Part shown: piece after piece, positions 7,722 to 14,331 of the stretch
Numbering within the stretch: position 1 is the stretch's first letter
Layout: every line of letters begins with the position of its first letter
Virus record (IMG/VR): IMGVR_UViG_3300020437_000004
Location: 60,854 to 124,853 of that record
Direction: 5' to 3' (one strand)
DNA from: a virus
Length of the DNA: 64,000 nt
Position numbers and translations under genes: made by a program
The notes under the pieces: generated by a model
The model's database searches: none
What the model was told of the DNA's origin: nothing
Seen by the model: only the letters and a program-made list of their open reading frames with translations

Positions 7722-8333
7722 TTATTGGAATGAAAACCATCCTGTGATAATCATCTTCTCCTTAGTATCAGATACCCTTCCTCTATGGAAGTGTGTCCAA
7801 TCTGCTGGCCAGATGACTGTGTATCCTTTTTGTGCGGGGACATACTTATCTTGATGAAACCACTCGGTGCCACCATCAGGGACATCGTTTAGGTATGTCA
7901 TAAAGACAAGGTGTCTATAAACATTACTTGGTAGGCAGTTTGATCTCTCTGTATGCCAGAGTTTAAAACCACCACCCTTAGGATACCATTGTATAGAGAG
8001 TGGCTCGTTGATACGGAAGTTAGATAACTCACAGAAAGGAAATCTATCCATGTATTTCTCTAGGACTTCTTGCAACTCAACAAGATACTTCTCTAGGTGC
8101 ATGACTGCTGCTTGGAATGGGACATGCAGGTCACGAGAATCTTTAAATTCTTTATTTGTTTTTACTTCTCCTGCTTCCATGAGTTGACCTTCAATATAAG
8201 GCAACCACTGTTGATGCCTATAGAAATTTACAACCTCTTGGACTGCATCATCAGAAATAGTAGCACCCCAAATGAAGTCACTATCTTTGGTGCAGATCTT
8301 ATTCTTATAGGTTGTGATCTCAGGATCTAGCAT
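7722..8333 (-). CDS. 2OG-Fe(II) oxygenase family protein, 203 aa
   Basis: The C-terminal half has the double-stranded beta-helix layout of prolyl-4-hydroxylase-like dioxygenases: metal-binding WHTE (His127, Glu129), the LVFMTYLND strand, GGTEW, and a distal His in WTHFHRG (about 181-183), followed by basic residues that may bind 2-oxoglutarate. Glu in place of the usual Asp of HxD is tolerated in this superfamily. Substrate unknown. It begins a cluster of four oxygenase-like genes up to 10337. Confidence 0.75.
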   Translation of the reverse strand: MLDPEITTYKNKICTKDSDFIWGATISDDAVQEVVNFYRHQQWLPYIEGQLMEAGEVKTNKEFKDSRDLHVPFQAAVMHLEKYLVELQEVLEKYMDRFPFCELSNFRINEPLSIQWYPKGGGFKLWHTERSNCLPSNVYRHLVFMTYLNDVPDGGTEWFHQDKYVPAQKGYTVIWPADWTHFHRGRVSDTKEKMIITGWFSFQ

Positions 8334-8817
8334 CTATTCTATAACTAAAAATTGCTCTAGGAGATTTGGGGGATGCCTCATGATACATCCCTTTAGGTAT
8401 GTATAGTGCATCGCCAGGATTGATTGTGACGATATCCGCCATGCATGTTTCACATGCGTTAGTATCAAATCGATAGGATGTCCTACCCTTGACACCAATG
8501 ATAAGGACATTCTCCTGATCATTATGCCTGCCGAATGTATCAGCAGGTGCAAAGTATGAGACATAGACATCCATGTTTTGACACTCGTGTCCTGCCCACT
8601 CTTCAAACTCTCTCCTTGCCATAGTAAAAGAAGGAGGAGCAGCACTCCCCCTTCGCCATTTTGACATATAAGAAGGCGGTCCTCCATCACTAATACAATG
8701 ACAAAAACCTGTAGGGTCGTTAAGAGTTGCATTTACATACATCAACACTGCATCCCAAGGCACTGCAACATGCTTAGGGAAGATGTCTCTGTATACAATG
8801 TATCTCTCGTCATCCAT
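8320..8817 (-). CDS. Cupin-fold, JmjC-like oxygenase, 165 aa
   Basis: The protein carries a cupin metal site: GRHND (His98, Asp100) and PKGMYHEA (His146), separated by the typical NPGDALYIP turn. This HxD...H triad fits Fe(II)-dependent cupin/JmjC oxygenases. CETC near residue 122 may bind a second metal. It overlaps the next gene by 14 bp. Substrate unknown; a hydroxylase role alongside the neighbouring 2OG oxygenases is inferred. Confidence 0.7.
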   Translation of the reverse strand: MDDERYIVYRDIFPKHVAVPWDAVLMYVNATLNDPTGFCHCISDGGPPSYMSKWRRGSAAPPSFTMARREFEEWAGHECQNMDVYVSYFAPADTFGRHNDQENVLIIGVKGRTSYRFDTNACETCMADIVTINPGDALYIPKGMYHEASPKSPRAIFSYRIDARS

Positions 8818-9022
8818 AAACTAAATCATCACTAAGGTGGTCAATTAAAATCGCATAATCTTCTTCAACATCAATACCCCAGAAATGGACGTGGCGTTTG
8901 TCGGCATAAAATCGACATAATGCTTGGAAGAGAGATGGATACTCGGTATCCAATTCCACTTCACCATTGACTGCTGACCTGAGAATGGACAAGCAATCGG
9001 CAAAACGCTTTTCTACAGTCAT
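8810..9022 (-). CDS. Small hypothetical protein, 70 aa
   Basis: The ATG at 9022 is preceded by AATAGGAG, a good ribosome-binding site; the upstream codons of the frame would run into the tRNA. The product is acidic and helical (FADCLSILRSAVNGE; VEEDYAILIDHLSDDL). It overlaps the cupin gene by 8 bp. Not recognised. Confidence 0.7.
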   Translation of the reverse strand: MTVEKRFADCLSILRSAVNGEVELDTEYPSLFQALCRFYADKRHVHFWGIDVEEDYAILIDHLSDDLVYG

Positions 9023-9064
9023 AAGTAGACTCCTATTCTGTTGTGGCAATGGGGTTACCCCCAA

Positions 9065-9137
9065 CGACTCAGGTTGGATTCGAACCAACGACCGACTGTT
9101 TAGAAGACAGTTGCTCTATCCACTGAGCTACTGAATC
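9065..9137 (-). tRNA. tRNA-Arg (anticodon UCU)
   Basis: The 73-nt cloverleaf is complete: 7-bp acceptor (GATTCAG/CTGAGTC), 4-bp D stem, 5-bp anticodon stem with loop CTTCTAA (anticodon UCU, reading AGA), 5-bp T stem with TTCGAAT loop, discriminator G. No 3' CCA is encoded. It overlaps the last 2 nt of the upstream gene's stop codon. A TGGGG-GTAA-CCCCA hairpin follows directly (9050-9063) and may aid 3' end formation. AGA is favoured in this AT-rich phage. Confidence 0.95.
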
Positions 9138-9768
9138 AATAGGTGAGGAAATGTACCTCAGTAAACCGTGGTCTGTCTATGAATGTATTACCTACCAGTC
9201 TCATGGAATGATAGATGTCTCCATTGAAAAAGACAGCACAGTTATATCGATCTAGTATACAGTGGGTCTCATCTGCATCATTACACCATGGGTTGAAGTG
9301 CTCACCTCCTCCGTTGTAGTCAAAGGAATTGTAGAAAGATGTGCCTGGTCCATAATCGTTACACTTGTTGAGATAAACTAGTCCGTTGATGCAGTGGGGG
9401 TCAGTATGGGGAAACCAATGACCCTTTGGTAAGGAGTTTAGCATGGTCATATTAAACATGCAACCTCCTTGGAAGTATGTATTCTGGTGGATGCCTAGTA
9501 AGGAGGAGGCTTCCCTGTGTATGTCAAACCATTGTCGATCATATGCTTCTGTAATTGCTTGTCTACCATCAAAAAACTCAACACCATTTGCTGCCTGAGG
9601 ATCTTGTGGTTTGTGTGAAATAATAGGACAGTTTTGTAGATACTCTACCACTCTGTCTGGGTTTTTATATACGTTATCAACGTAGACAATCGGTCTTCCG
9701 TTTACGTCTTCCTTGGTAAATGTTAAGTTTGAATTTAATTGAAAGTCATCGCCTGTAAAAAACTTCAT
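9136..9768 (-). CDS. 2OG-Fe(II)-oxygenase-like protein, 210 aa
   Basis: Candidate metal ligands are FPHTDP (His121, Asp123) and DIYHSM (His187), with RPRF at 199-202 supplying a possible 2-oxoglutarate-binding Arg. The strand order (GLVYLNKC, AVFFNGDIYHSM, VHFL) fits a double-stranded beta-helix. It resembles the DUF6445-type proteins often found with tryptophan halogenases and phage oxygenases, though this is from memory. The stop TGA overlaps the tRNA-Arg 5' end. Confidence 0.65.
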   Translation of the reverse strand: MKFFTGDDFQLNSNLTFTKEDVNGRPIVYVDNVYKNPDRVVEYLQNCPIISHKPQDPQAANGVEFFDGRQAITEAYDRQWFDIHREASSLLGIHQNTYFQGGCMFNMTMLNSLPKGHWFPHTDPHCINGLVYLNKCNDYGPGTSFYNSFDYNGGGEHFNPWCNDADETHCILDRYNCAVFFNGDIYHSMRLVGNTFIDRPRFTEVHFLTY

Positions 9769-10337
9769 ATTACTTTTTTGGTTTTGTCTACATGTCCTTT
9801 AATATTAAATGATATGATTGTGCGTTTAACTGGTGATCTATTCGGTGGTGCTTCATGGTGCAGTGCAGCAGGAAAGAACACAATAGACCCTTCCTTGACT
9901 GGTGGCACATAGGACATTAAGTTGCCATCGATGAAGTCGTGGAAGGGTGAATAGAAAGTAGTAGGGTGATGAATGTTTTCATCGAAGTCATAGTATAGCA
10001 CACATGACCATCCATACATGCCATGATTGTGGACACGATGTTTGTGTGATGCAAATTGAGACTCAAACCACATTGATGAGATCTCCATCATGTGATTGCG
10101 ACCAAGGCAACCACTTTTTTTGAATTTATTTATCGGTAATGCTGCTGCATCAAACACTTGGTCAGCATATGGTGGCAAGATACCCTGCTGATCCCACTCA
10201 AAGAAATCAGTATAGACTTCCACACCCTGATCCAGATGTTTATCTGTAGGGTCTGGTAATTTAATGGTATCTTTCTTCTCCGCCCAGTCTTCAATCTCGT
10301 ATGTGCAGATCGGGACTCGGAATGGGAATTCCATCAT
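9765..10337 (-). CDS. 2OG-Fe(II) oxygenase family protein, 190 aa
   Basis: The protein has RVHNHG (His103/His105) followed by a WSCVLYYDFDEN strand and GSIVFFPAALHHEAPP (His160/161), then KRTIISFNIKG with Arg172 as a likely 2OG-binding residue. This is the layout of the putative 2OG-Fe(II) oxygenase family common in cyanophages. It is coupled by ATGA overlaps on both sides. Substrate unknown. Confidence 0.75.
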   Translation of the reverse strand: MMEFPFRVPICTYEIEDWAEKKDTIKLPDPTDKHLDQGVEVYTDFFEWDQQGILPPYADQVFDAAALPINKFKKSGCLGRNHMMEISSMWFESQFASHKHRVHNHGMYGWSCVLYYDFDENIHHPTTFYSPFHDFIDGNLMSYVPPVKEGSIVFFPAALHHEAPPNRSPVKRTIISFNIKGHVDKTKKVI

Positions 10338-10462
10338 GCTTCTTCAAGCTCTCGGATCTGCTTTGCTACCGTCTCTGCCTCTTCGGTCTTGCCTTCCTCA
10401 ATAAGGTAGTGCAATTTATCGATAAGATACTCAACTGAGTCTACGAATTCGATGGGAGCCAT
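10334..10462 (-). CDS. Small coiled-coil protein, 42 aa
   Basis: The ATG at 10462 is the first start after a sigma-70 promoter. The sequence is amphipathic and highly charged (LIDKLHYLIEEGKTEEAETV), predicting one or two helices. The stop overlaps the oxygenase start (ATGA). Function unknown. Confidence 0.65.
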   Translation of the reverse strand: MAPIEFVDSVEYLIDKLHYLIEEGKTEEAETVAKQIRELEEA

Positions 10463-10485
10463 GATTTGGTAGTGTAACTCTCGTA

Positions 10486-10514
10486 AGTATATATGGTCTC
10501 TGTCCATCTGTCAA
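10486..10514 (-). promoter_or_regulatory. Sigma-70 promoter before the oxygenase operon
   Basis: The minus strand reads TTGACA, 17 bp, TATACT. The TGA in the -35 box is the stop codon of the nuclease-like gene, repeating the arrangement at the hli promoter. Confidence 0.75.
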
Positions 10515-10843
10515 GGATTGTAATGCTTAATAAACCATTCGGCATCCAACACCACTAGTGCCTTCTTCCGATTTTTCTTCATAAAAAGAGCAGGTGTATG
10601 GTCACCTGCGTTTGCACACGCTTGATCGTATGCATCGTAAACGTTAAGTTTCTCTACATTTTTACATTCAATAGAGAAAGGAAACTTTTCTCTTGCTGCT
10701 CTTGCCATGATAAGATCTTCGCCACCTGCACCCATACTACGAGACTCAATGTCCTCAGGGTGGACGTCACGATGCTCAATGAGCATTTCTCTTACCCATT
10801 TCTGGAAGTTTCTTCCTTTAGCTTTAGCACTTTGCGGTTTCAA
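10511..10843 (-). CDS. PD-(D/E)XK endonuclease-like protein, 110 aa (TTG start)
   Basis: GGEDLIMA (Asp43) followed by FSIECKN (Glu59, Lys61) matches the D...ExK catalytic core of the PD-(D/E)XK nuclease fold, as in archaeal-type Holliday-junction resolvases and VRR-NUC proteins. The N-terminus is basic, suiting DNA binding. There is no ATG: the frame opens with TTG overlapping the upstream TGA (TTGA). A role in junction resolution or recombination is inferred. Confidence 0.65.
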   Translation of the reverse strand: MKPQSAKAKGRNFQKWVREMLIEHRDVHPEDIESRSMGAGGEDLIMARAAREKFPFSIECKNVEKLNVYDAYDQACANAGDHTPALFMKKNRKKALVVLDAEWFIKHYNP

Positions 10844-11013
10844 TCTGCGTAACCATCATCATCTCCATTGTATCTATACGACATACCTTCCTTAACTAGT
10901 GGATCGGAGACTACAGGTCTGTATGCATCCACATCTTCTTTAATAGCATCTTCCAAACTCTCTGCGAGGAGTTTAAGATTGTGTGCAATGAGTTTTACCT
11001 TTTGATAATTCAT
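10840..11013 (-). CDS. Small hypothetical protein, 57 aa
   Basis: The ATG at 11013 overlaps the talC stop (ATGA). An N-terminal helix (LIAHNLKLLAESLEDAIKED) is followed by an acidic tail (NGDDDGYAD). Its TGA overlaps the TTG start of the nuclease-like gene. Not recognised. Confidence 0.65.
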   Translation of the reverse strand: MNYQKVKLIAHNLKLLAESLEDAIKEDVDAYRPVVSDPLVKEGMSYRYNGDDDGYAD

Positions 11014-11672
11014 GGTTTAAGATTTTCTTGTAGGGTTTGCCAGTCCTTGTCAAATTGCTCTAGACCTTTATCGGTCAAGACATGCTTATACATTTTGTTA
11101 AACACGGCAGGAGGGATCGTGCAGATATCTGCACCAACTCCAAAACATCTACCGACCTGATGCACATCCCTAATAGATGCTGCTAGGATTTGTGTCTTTA
11201 CAGAATGCCTAGAGTATACATCAGAGATTGCTCTGATCAACTCAACACCTGAGACAGAATTATCATTCAATCTACCAACGAAAGGTGACACATAAGTAGC
11301 ACCTGCTTTCGCAGCAAGAATTGCTTGTGAGACTGAGAAGCAAAGAGTAACGTTAGTGGAGATACCATCCTCCGACAACTCTTTACATGCTTTAAGACCC
11401 TCTGGTGTGAGGGGCAATTTAATAGTTACACTAGGATGTATATCAATATAATCGTCTGCCATGTCTAGCATTTCTTCTGCTGTAGATCCAACGACCTCTG
11501 CAGAAACAGATGCTGTCCATCCAAACATGTTACAAATCTCAAGGATAACATCCCTAGGATCTTTCCCTTCTTTCATCATCAGGGAAGGGTTGGTAGTTAC
11601 ACCATCAATCAATCCAGTTGCAACTGCATCATAAACTACTTCGGTATTGCTACTGTCCAAAAATAGTTTCAT
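11010..11672 (-). CDS. talC: Transaldolase, TalC type
   Basis: This 220-residue protein matches the small TalC/fructose-6-phosphate-aldolase-like transaldolases: MKLFLDSSN, GVTTNPSLM, the Schiff-base Lys in VTIKLPLT, GATYVSPFVGRLND, and QILAASIRD. I started at MKLF (11672) rather than the frame's outer start. The enzyme moves three-carbon units between sugar phosphates. In cyanophages it is thought to push carbon through the pentose phosphate pathway, giving NADPH and ribose for nucleotide synthesis, which fits the nrdAB genes nearby. Confidence 0.95.
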   Translation of the reverse strand: MKLFLDSSNTEVVYDAVATGLIDGVTTNPSLMMKEGKDPRDVILEICNMFGWTASVSAEVVGSTAEEMLDMADDYIDIHPSVTIKLPLTPEGLKACKELSEDGISTNVTLCFSVSQAILAAKAGATYVSPFVGRLNDNSVSGVELIRAISDVYSRHSVKTQILAASIRDVHQVGRCFGVGADICTIPPAVFNKMYKHVLTDKGLEQFDKDWQTLQENLKP

Positions 11673-11693
11673 GACTCTCCTCATAGTTAAAGT

Positions 11694-11700
11694 TATTTAT
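11694..11700 (-). promoter_or_regulatory. Late-promoter-like motif ATAAATA before talC
   Basis: The minus strand reads AAATAAATAACT about 22 bp upstream of the talC ATG. Confidence 0.45.
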
Positions 11701-11705
11701 TTTCG

Positions 11706-11910
11706 TGAAAAAAAGGAGGGAGGTTGGGTTACTGTATACCAACAAAGAACGGGCATTACTACAGAGTAAATACGTCCTTGCCTACGACCTACTTGGTTGA
11801 GTAGTTCTGCTATTCCTAGCAGCGAGCACCACCTCTGTCGTATCACCTTATCCAGCCATATGCCAGAAAGATTATTCAGTCACTCCCAGTGTGCTGATCA
11901 GGCACAGATA
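11706..11910 (-). ncRNA. Candidate structured non-coding RNA
   Basis: This gap has no credible ORF but dense secondary structure. On the minus strand: TGTGC-7-GCACA; a long-range TACGAC/GTCGTA pair (11837-11842 with 11783-11788) enclosing two hairpins, CTGCTA-GGAA-TAGCAG and CTACT-6-AGTAG; then TTACT-4-AGTAA; then GTTGG-11-CCAAC followed nine bases later by seven U. It lies between a terminator and talC. A TTGACA in that terminator loop (11935-11940) with CATTAT 17 bp away could start it. Identity unknown; it may be a trans-acting RNA or a talC leader. Confidence 0.5.
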
Positions 11911-11921
11911 TATAATGGCAT

Positions 11922-11949
11922 AAAAAAAGGAGGGTGTCAACCCCTCCTT
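11922..11949 (-). terminator. Rho-independent terminator
   Basis: On the minus strand an 8-bp stem AAGGAGGG/CCCTCCTT with a 7-nt loop runs into seven U. It ends the transcript of the small genes at 11971-12407. Its loop contains TTGACA. Confidence 0.9.
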
Positions 11950-11970
11950 AGAAATGTGTATGAATGATAA

Positions 11971-12156
11971 CTATTTTTCACCCTTTCTTGGATTCTTTAG
12001 ATACCAAGAAGGTGTGCCAAACACGTTTAGTGTAACCCATTTGGCATACGAAACACCTCTATAACACAGTAAAGCAAACACTTTATCTGGGTCATGTTTT
12101 TCTGGATCGTATTCTGGTAGACCGTAGTCCCATTCAATTTTAACTTTTAACCGCAT
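11971..12156 (-). CDS. Small YRG-containing protein, 61 aa
   Basis: I start at MRLKVKIEW (12156). The sequence has a cluster CYRGVSYAKW, similar to the YRG motif of the small protein at 12267-12407 and of cyanobacterial DUF4278 proteins. Basic C-terminus. Function unknown. It overlaps the preceding small membrane gene by 17 bp. Confidence 0.65.
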   Translation of the reverse strand: MRLKVKIEWDYGLPEYDPEKHDPDKVFALLCYRGVSYAKWVTLNVFGTPSWYLKNPRKGEK

Positions 12157-12262
12157 CGCTGCCACCCTTTAAAAAATGGAGGAAGCGAACTTCTTGGTAG
12201 ATGAAGTAGATGAATACAACAGATCCAATAGTTATCCAACTAACAGTCTGTAGTGCTTCCAT
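12140..12262 (-). CDS. Small membrane peptide, 40 aa
   Basis: The ATG at 12262 opens a 40-codon frame with one membrane helix (VSWITIGSVVFIYFIY) and a basic tail. It lies between two small YRG proteins in the same direction. Function unknown. Confidence 0.6.
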   Translation of the reverse strand: MEALQTVSWITIGSVVFIYFIYQEVRFLHFLKGGSDAVKS

Positions 12263-12266
12263 CTTT

Positions 12267-12407
12267 CTACACCACTGCTAGTTTCTTTTCGACCTTAATA
12301 CCACGATACATAAGTTCATGGTTTCTTGCCTGTGCGGCTTCTGCTAGTACCTTTGCTTTGTACTGCTCAGCGTCATACTTGACGCCACGATATGTGATAG
12401 TAGTCAT
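12267..12407 (-). CDS. Small YRG-repeat protein (DUF4278-like), 46 aa
   Basis: The ATG at 12407 is preceded by TTAGGAGAAAC, a good ribosome-binding site. The protein holds two YRG motifs: ITYRGVKYD near the N-terminus and LMYRGIKVE near the C-terminus, separated by an amphipathic helix. TYRGVxY is typical of cyanobacterial DUF4278 proteins, whose function is unknown. Confidence 0.75.
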   Translation of the reverse strand: MTTITYRGVKYDAEQYKAKVLAEAAQARNHELMYRGIKVEKKLAVV

Positions 12408-12473
12408 TTGTTTCTCCTAAAGTTGGTGAAGTTTCTCCTTTAACCCTTGCGGGTGATCCGAGTTCCCGTTCCT

Positions 12474-12656
12474 TTAGTCGTTTGCGTCCCAATCGCATGT
12501 GAGACCTACTGCCTCAGTCAGATGTGTCTTGTACAATTCCACGATCTCTGCCCTCTGTTGAGGTGTAAGATCGGGATGTCGGTCTGCACGGTCAAGCTTT
12601 TCAGCAATGTCCACACAAGTAATACCTGCTACAAGTATTCCGACTAGATGTATCAT
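12474..12656 (-). CDS. Short protein downstream of riboswitch, 60 aa
   Basis: The ATG at 12656 lies 9 bp after a glutamine-type riboswitch candidate. A hydrophobic N-terminus (MIHLVGILVAGITCV) is followed by an acidic helical region and LTPQQRAEIVELYKTHL. It may be a single-pass membrane or exported peptide. Short ORFs are the usual companions of the downstream-peptide RNA. A small ACCC-GCAA-GGGT hairpin follows the stop. Confidence 0.65.
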   Translation of the reverse strand: MIHLVGILVAGITCVDIAEKLDRADRHPDLTPQQRAEIVELYKTHLTEAVGLTCDWDAND

Positions 12657-12664
12657 GGGATGAA

Positions 12665-12709
12665 CGCTCCGTTCCGCGACTTACTTGCGTCCCCTAAGGG
12701 ATGAACGAT
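12665..12709 (-). ncRNA. Downstream-peptide / glutamine-II-type riboswitch
   Basis: On the minus strand the element folds as CGTTC (P1), A, TCCC-TTAG-GGGA (P2), CGC-loop-GCG (P3) and closing GAACG (P1). The joining sequence GGGACGCAAGTAAG matches the conserved GACGxAAGUAGG core of glnA and downstream-peptide RNAs, which bind L-glutamine in cyanobacteria and their phages. It precedes a 60-residue ORF whose ATG is 9 bp downstream, as expected of this RNA class. Sequence match is from memory of the consensus. Confidence 0.75.
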
Positions 12710-12712
12710 ACA

Positions 12713-12728
12713 GATATGTTATCATATC
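12713..12728 (-). other. Perfect inverted repeat GATATG-4-CATATC
   Basis: A 6-bp perfect palindrome with TTAT spacer lies directly upstream of the riboswitch and contains a TATGAT that could serve as a -10 box. It may be an operator or the 5' hairpin of the leader. Confidence 0.4.
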
Positions 12729-12733
12729 CACAA

Positions 12734-12742
12734 CTATTTAGC
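12734..12742 (-). promoter_or_regulatory. Late-promoter-like motif GCTAAATAG
   Basis: The minus strand reads GCTAAATAG upstream of the riboswitch; the motif equals those ahead of gp20 and the 36297 gene. Confidence 0.4.
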
Positions 12743-12778
12743 AAACTTAGTCATTTAACTTAACGTTAACCTTAAGTT

Positions 12779-13213
12779 TTACGTCTTCTCTTCCCATGGG
12801 TCGGGGTATTCGGTAATATCCGATGCCTTTTCAGATGTGATTTCACCTGTTTCAAAAACTTCAAGTGGTCCTTTATACCAAAGCTCGGGTGGTGGCCATG
12901 AAGAGATGTACATGTCGTTGAGTCCTGCGACTTCTGATGGTTTTTCCACGATGATTGTGTTTTTCTTTTCTTCCTCATTCCATTGATCAACAATGTTTTC
13001 AATTTGTTGATCAACATCATGCATGGTCTTATCGACCTTAAATTCTAACCACCATTTTGCATACCAAGGTAGGCAAAAATTCAGAAGGATGAATCTAAAG
13101 ATACCCTTCTGTTTCTTAGACCAATCCTCAAACTGTTGCACTTCAGTAGGGACACCGCCCCACCTGTGCGTAAACTCAAAGTGAAAATCCTGCGAAGGTG
13201 TCTTTCCCAACAT
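12779..13213 (-). CDS. Hypothetical protein downstream of nrdB, 144 aa
   Basis: I choose the ATG at 13213 (MLGKTPSQDF), which overlaps nrdB by 38 bp in another frame. The N-terminal part is aromatic (FEFTHRWGGVP, FCLPWYAKWWLEF), the C-terminal part acidic and proline-containing. No recognised motif and no clear membrane helix. The position suggests co-expression with ribonucleotide reductase. Confidence 0.65.
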   Translation of the reverse strand: MLGKTPSQDFHFEFTHRWGGVPTEVQQFEDWSKKQKGIFRFILLNFCLPWYAKWWLEFKVDKTMHDVDQQIENIVDQWNEEEKKNTIIVEKPSEVAGLNDMYISSWPPPELWYKGPLEVFETGEITSEKASDITEYPDPWEEKT

Positions 13214-14312
13214 CTTGTTTGATGCCTCCCACAATGTATGATTCAATCTCAGTTTCCTGAGGAGCATTCTGTTGCCCTTTGCTATTTAGCCAGTGGTTTG
13301 TCCATGGGAGTGGGTTAGTGCTCAGTGGTTGATCGAATACTGGTGTCAATCCAATCGCTTTCATGCGACGGTTTGCAGTCCATTCAACATACTGAGTCAG
13401 TAGTCTTTCATTAAGACCAATGATGCTACCTTGTGAGAAGAGATAGGTTGCCCAATCTTTCTCCTCTTCTACAGCATCAACAAACATTTGTGTAATGTTT
13501 TCTCTTTCTTCGCGTGCAATCTCTTGCATCTCTGGATCATCACCTTGATCCCATCGTTTAAGGATCTTCTGTGTGATGTTTAGATGTTGTGATTCATCTC
13601 TTGCAATCAATGCAATGATCTTTGCTGACCCTTCCATGAGTTTCAACTCACCGAAAGCGAAAGAGCATGCAAATGAAACATAGAAACGAATACCTTCTAG
13701 GATGTTGACGTTAGCAACTGCCCTATAAAGTTTTCTCTTGAGGTCGTGCAATGTCCACTGTGAAGTAGGTGAGTCTCTCCAATCCTTCTTCCAGAAGTTG
13801 CTGTCTGCATACTGTCCTACTGCTTCAAGGAATTCATCGTATGCACTTGTGACAGACTTGGCACGAGCTAAAATCTTTTCGTCATCTAAAACTGTATCAA
13901 ATACCTCTGATGGATCTGAGTATACATTCTTGATGATGTGTGTATATGAGCGTGAATGAATTTGCTCCATGAAATTCCATACACCAATACATCCTTCCAA
14001 CTCAGGAAGACTACAGTAAGGTGCAAATGCCATGCCAGGACCTCTGCCCTGCACACTGTCAAGAAGGATTTGATACTTAAGGTTAGAAGTATAAATGTGC
14101 TTCTGTTGATCGTTTAGTGTTTTGTAATCTGAGCGATCCTTCTGTAGAGATACCTCCTCAGGTCTCCAAAAGAATCCTAGTTGTGATTGAGTTAGTCTCT
14201 CAAAGTCTGGATACTTATATTCATCATACCTCTGCATCCCTAGGGGTGCTCCAAAAAACATTGGTTGTTTAGTAGTGTCGGTCTTGTTGCTATTAAAAAC
14301 AGTTACGGACAT
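13176..14312 (-). CDS. nrdB: Ribonucleotide reductase small subunit (class Ia beta)
   Basis: This 378-residue protein carries the ferritin-like diiron core: the EGCIGVWNFMEQIHS segment (two Glu and a His ligand) and FGELKLMEG...ARDESQH (two Glu and a His). I start at MSVTVF (14312). The C-terminus DTFAGFSL is the short tail expected to dock to NrdA. The subunit generates the tyrosyl radical used by NrdA to reduce ribonucleoside diphosphates. It follows nrdA by 20 bp and is probably cotranscribed. Confidence 0.95.
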   Translation of the reverse strand: MSVTVFNSNKTDTTKQPMFFGAPLGMQRYDEYKYPDFERLTQSQLGFFWRPEEVSLQKDRSDYKTLNDQQKHIYTSNLKYQILLDSVQGRGPGMAFAPYCSLPELEGCIGVWNFMEQIHSRSYTHIIKNVYSDPSEVFDTVLDDEKILARAKSVTSAYDEFLEAVGQYADSNFWKKDWRDSPTSQWTLHDLKRKLYRAVANVNILEGIRFYVSFACSFAFGELKLMEGSAKIIALIARDESQHLNITQKILKRWDQGDDPEMQEIAREERENITQMFVDAVEEEKDWATYLFSQGSIIGLNERLLTQYVEWTANRRMKAIGLTPVFDQPLSTNPLPWTNHWLNSKGQQNAPQETEIESYIVGGIKQDVGKDTFAGFSL

Positions 14313-14331
14313 TCGATTATTAGGGATAGGG

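Noticed and set aside
12447-12647. Plus-strand 66-codon frame over the riboswitch-linked ORF
   Set aside because: It is antisense to the ORF positioned correctly behind the riboswitch and has no promoter or ribosome-binding site.
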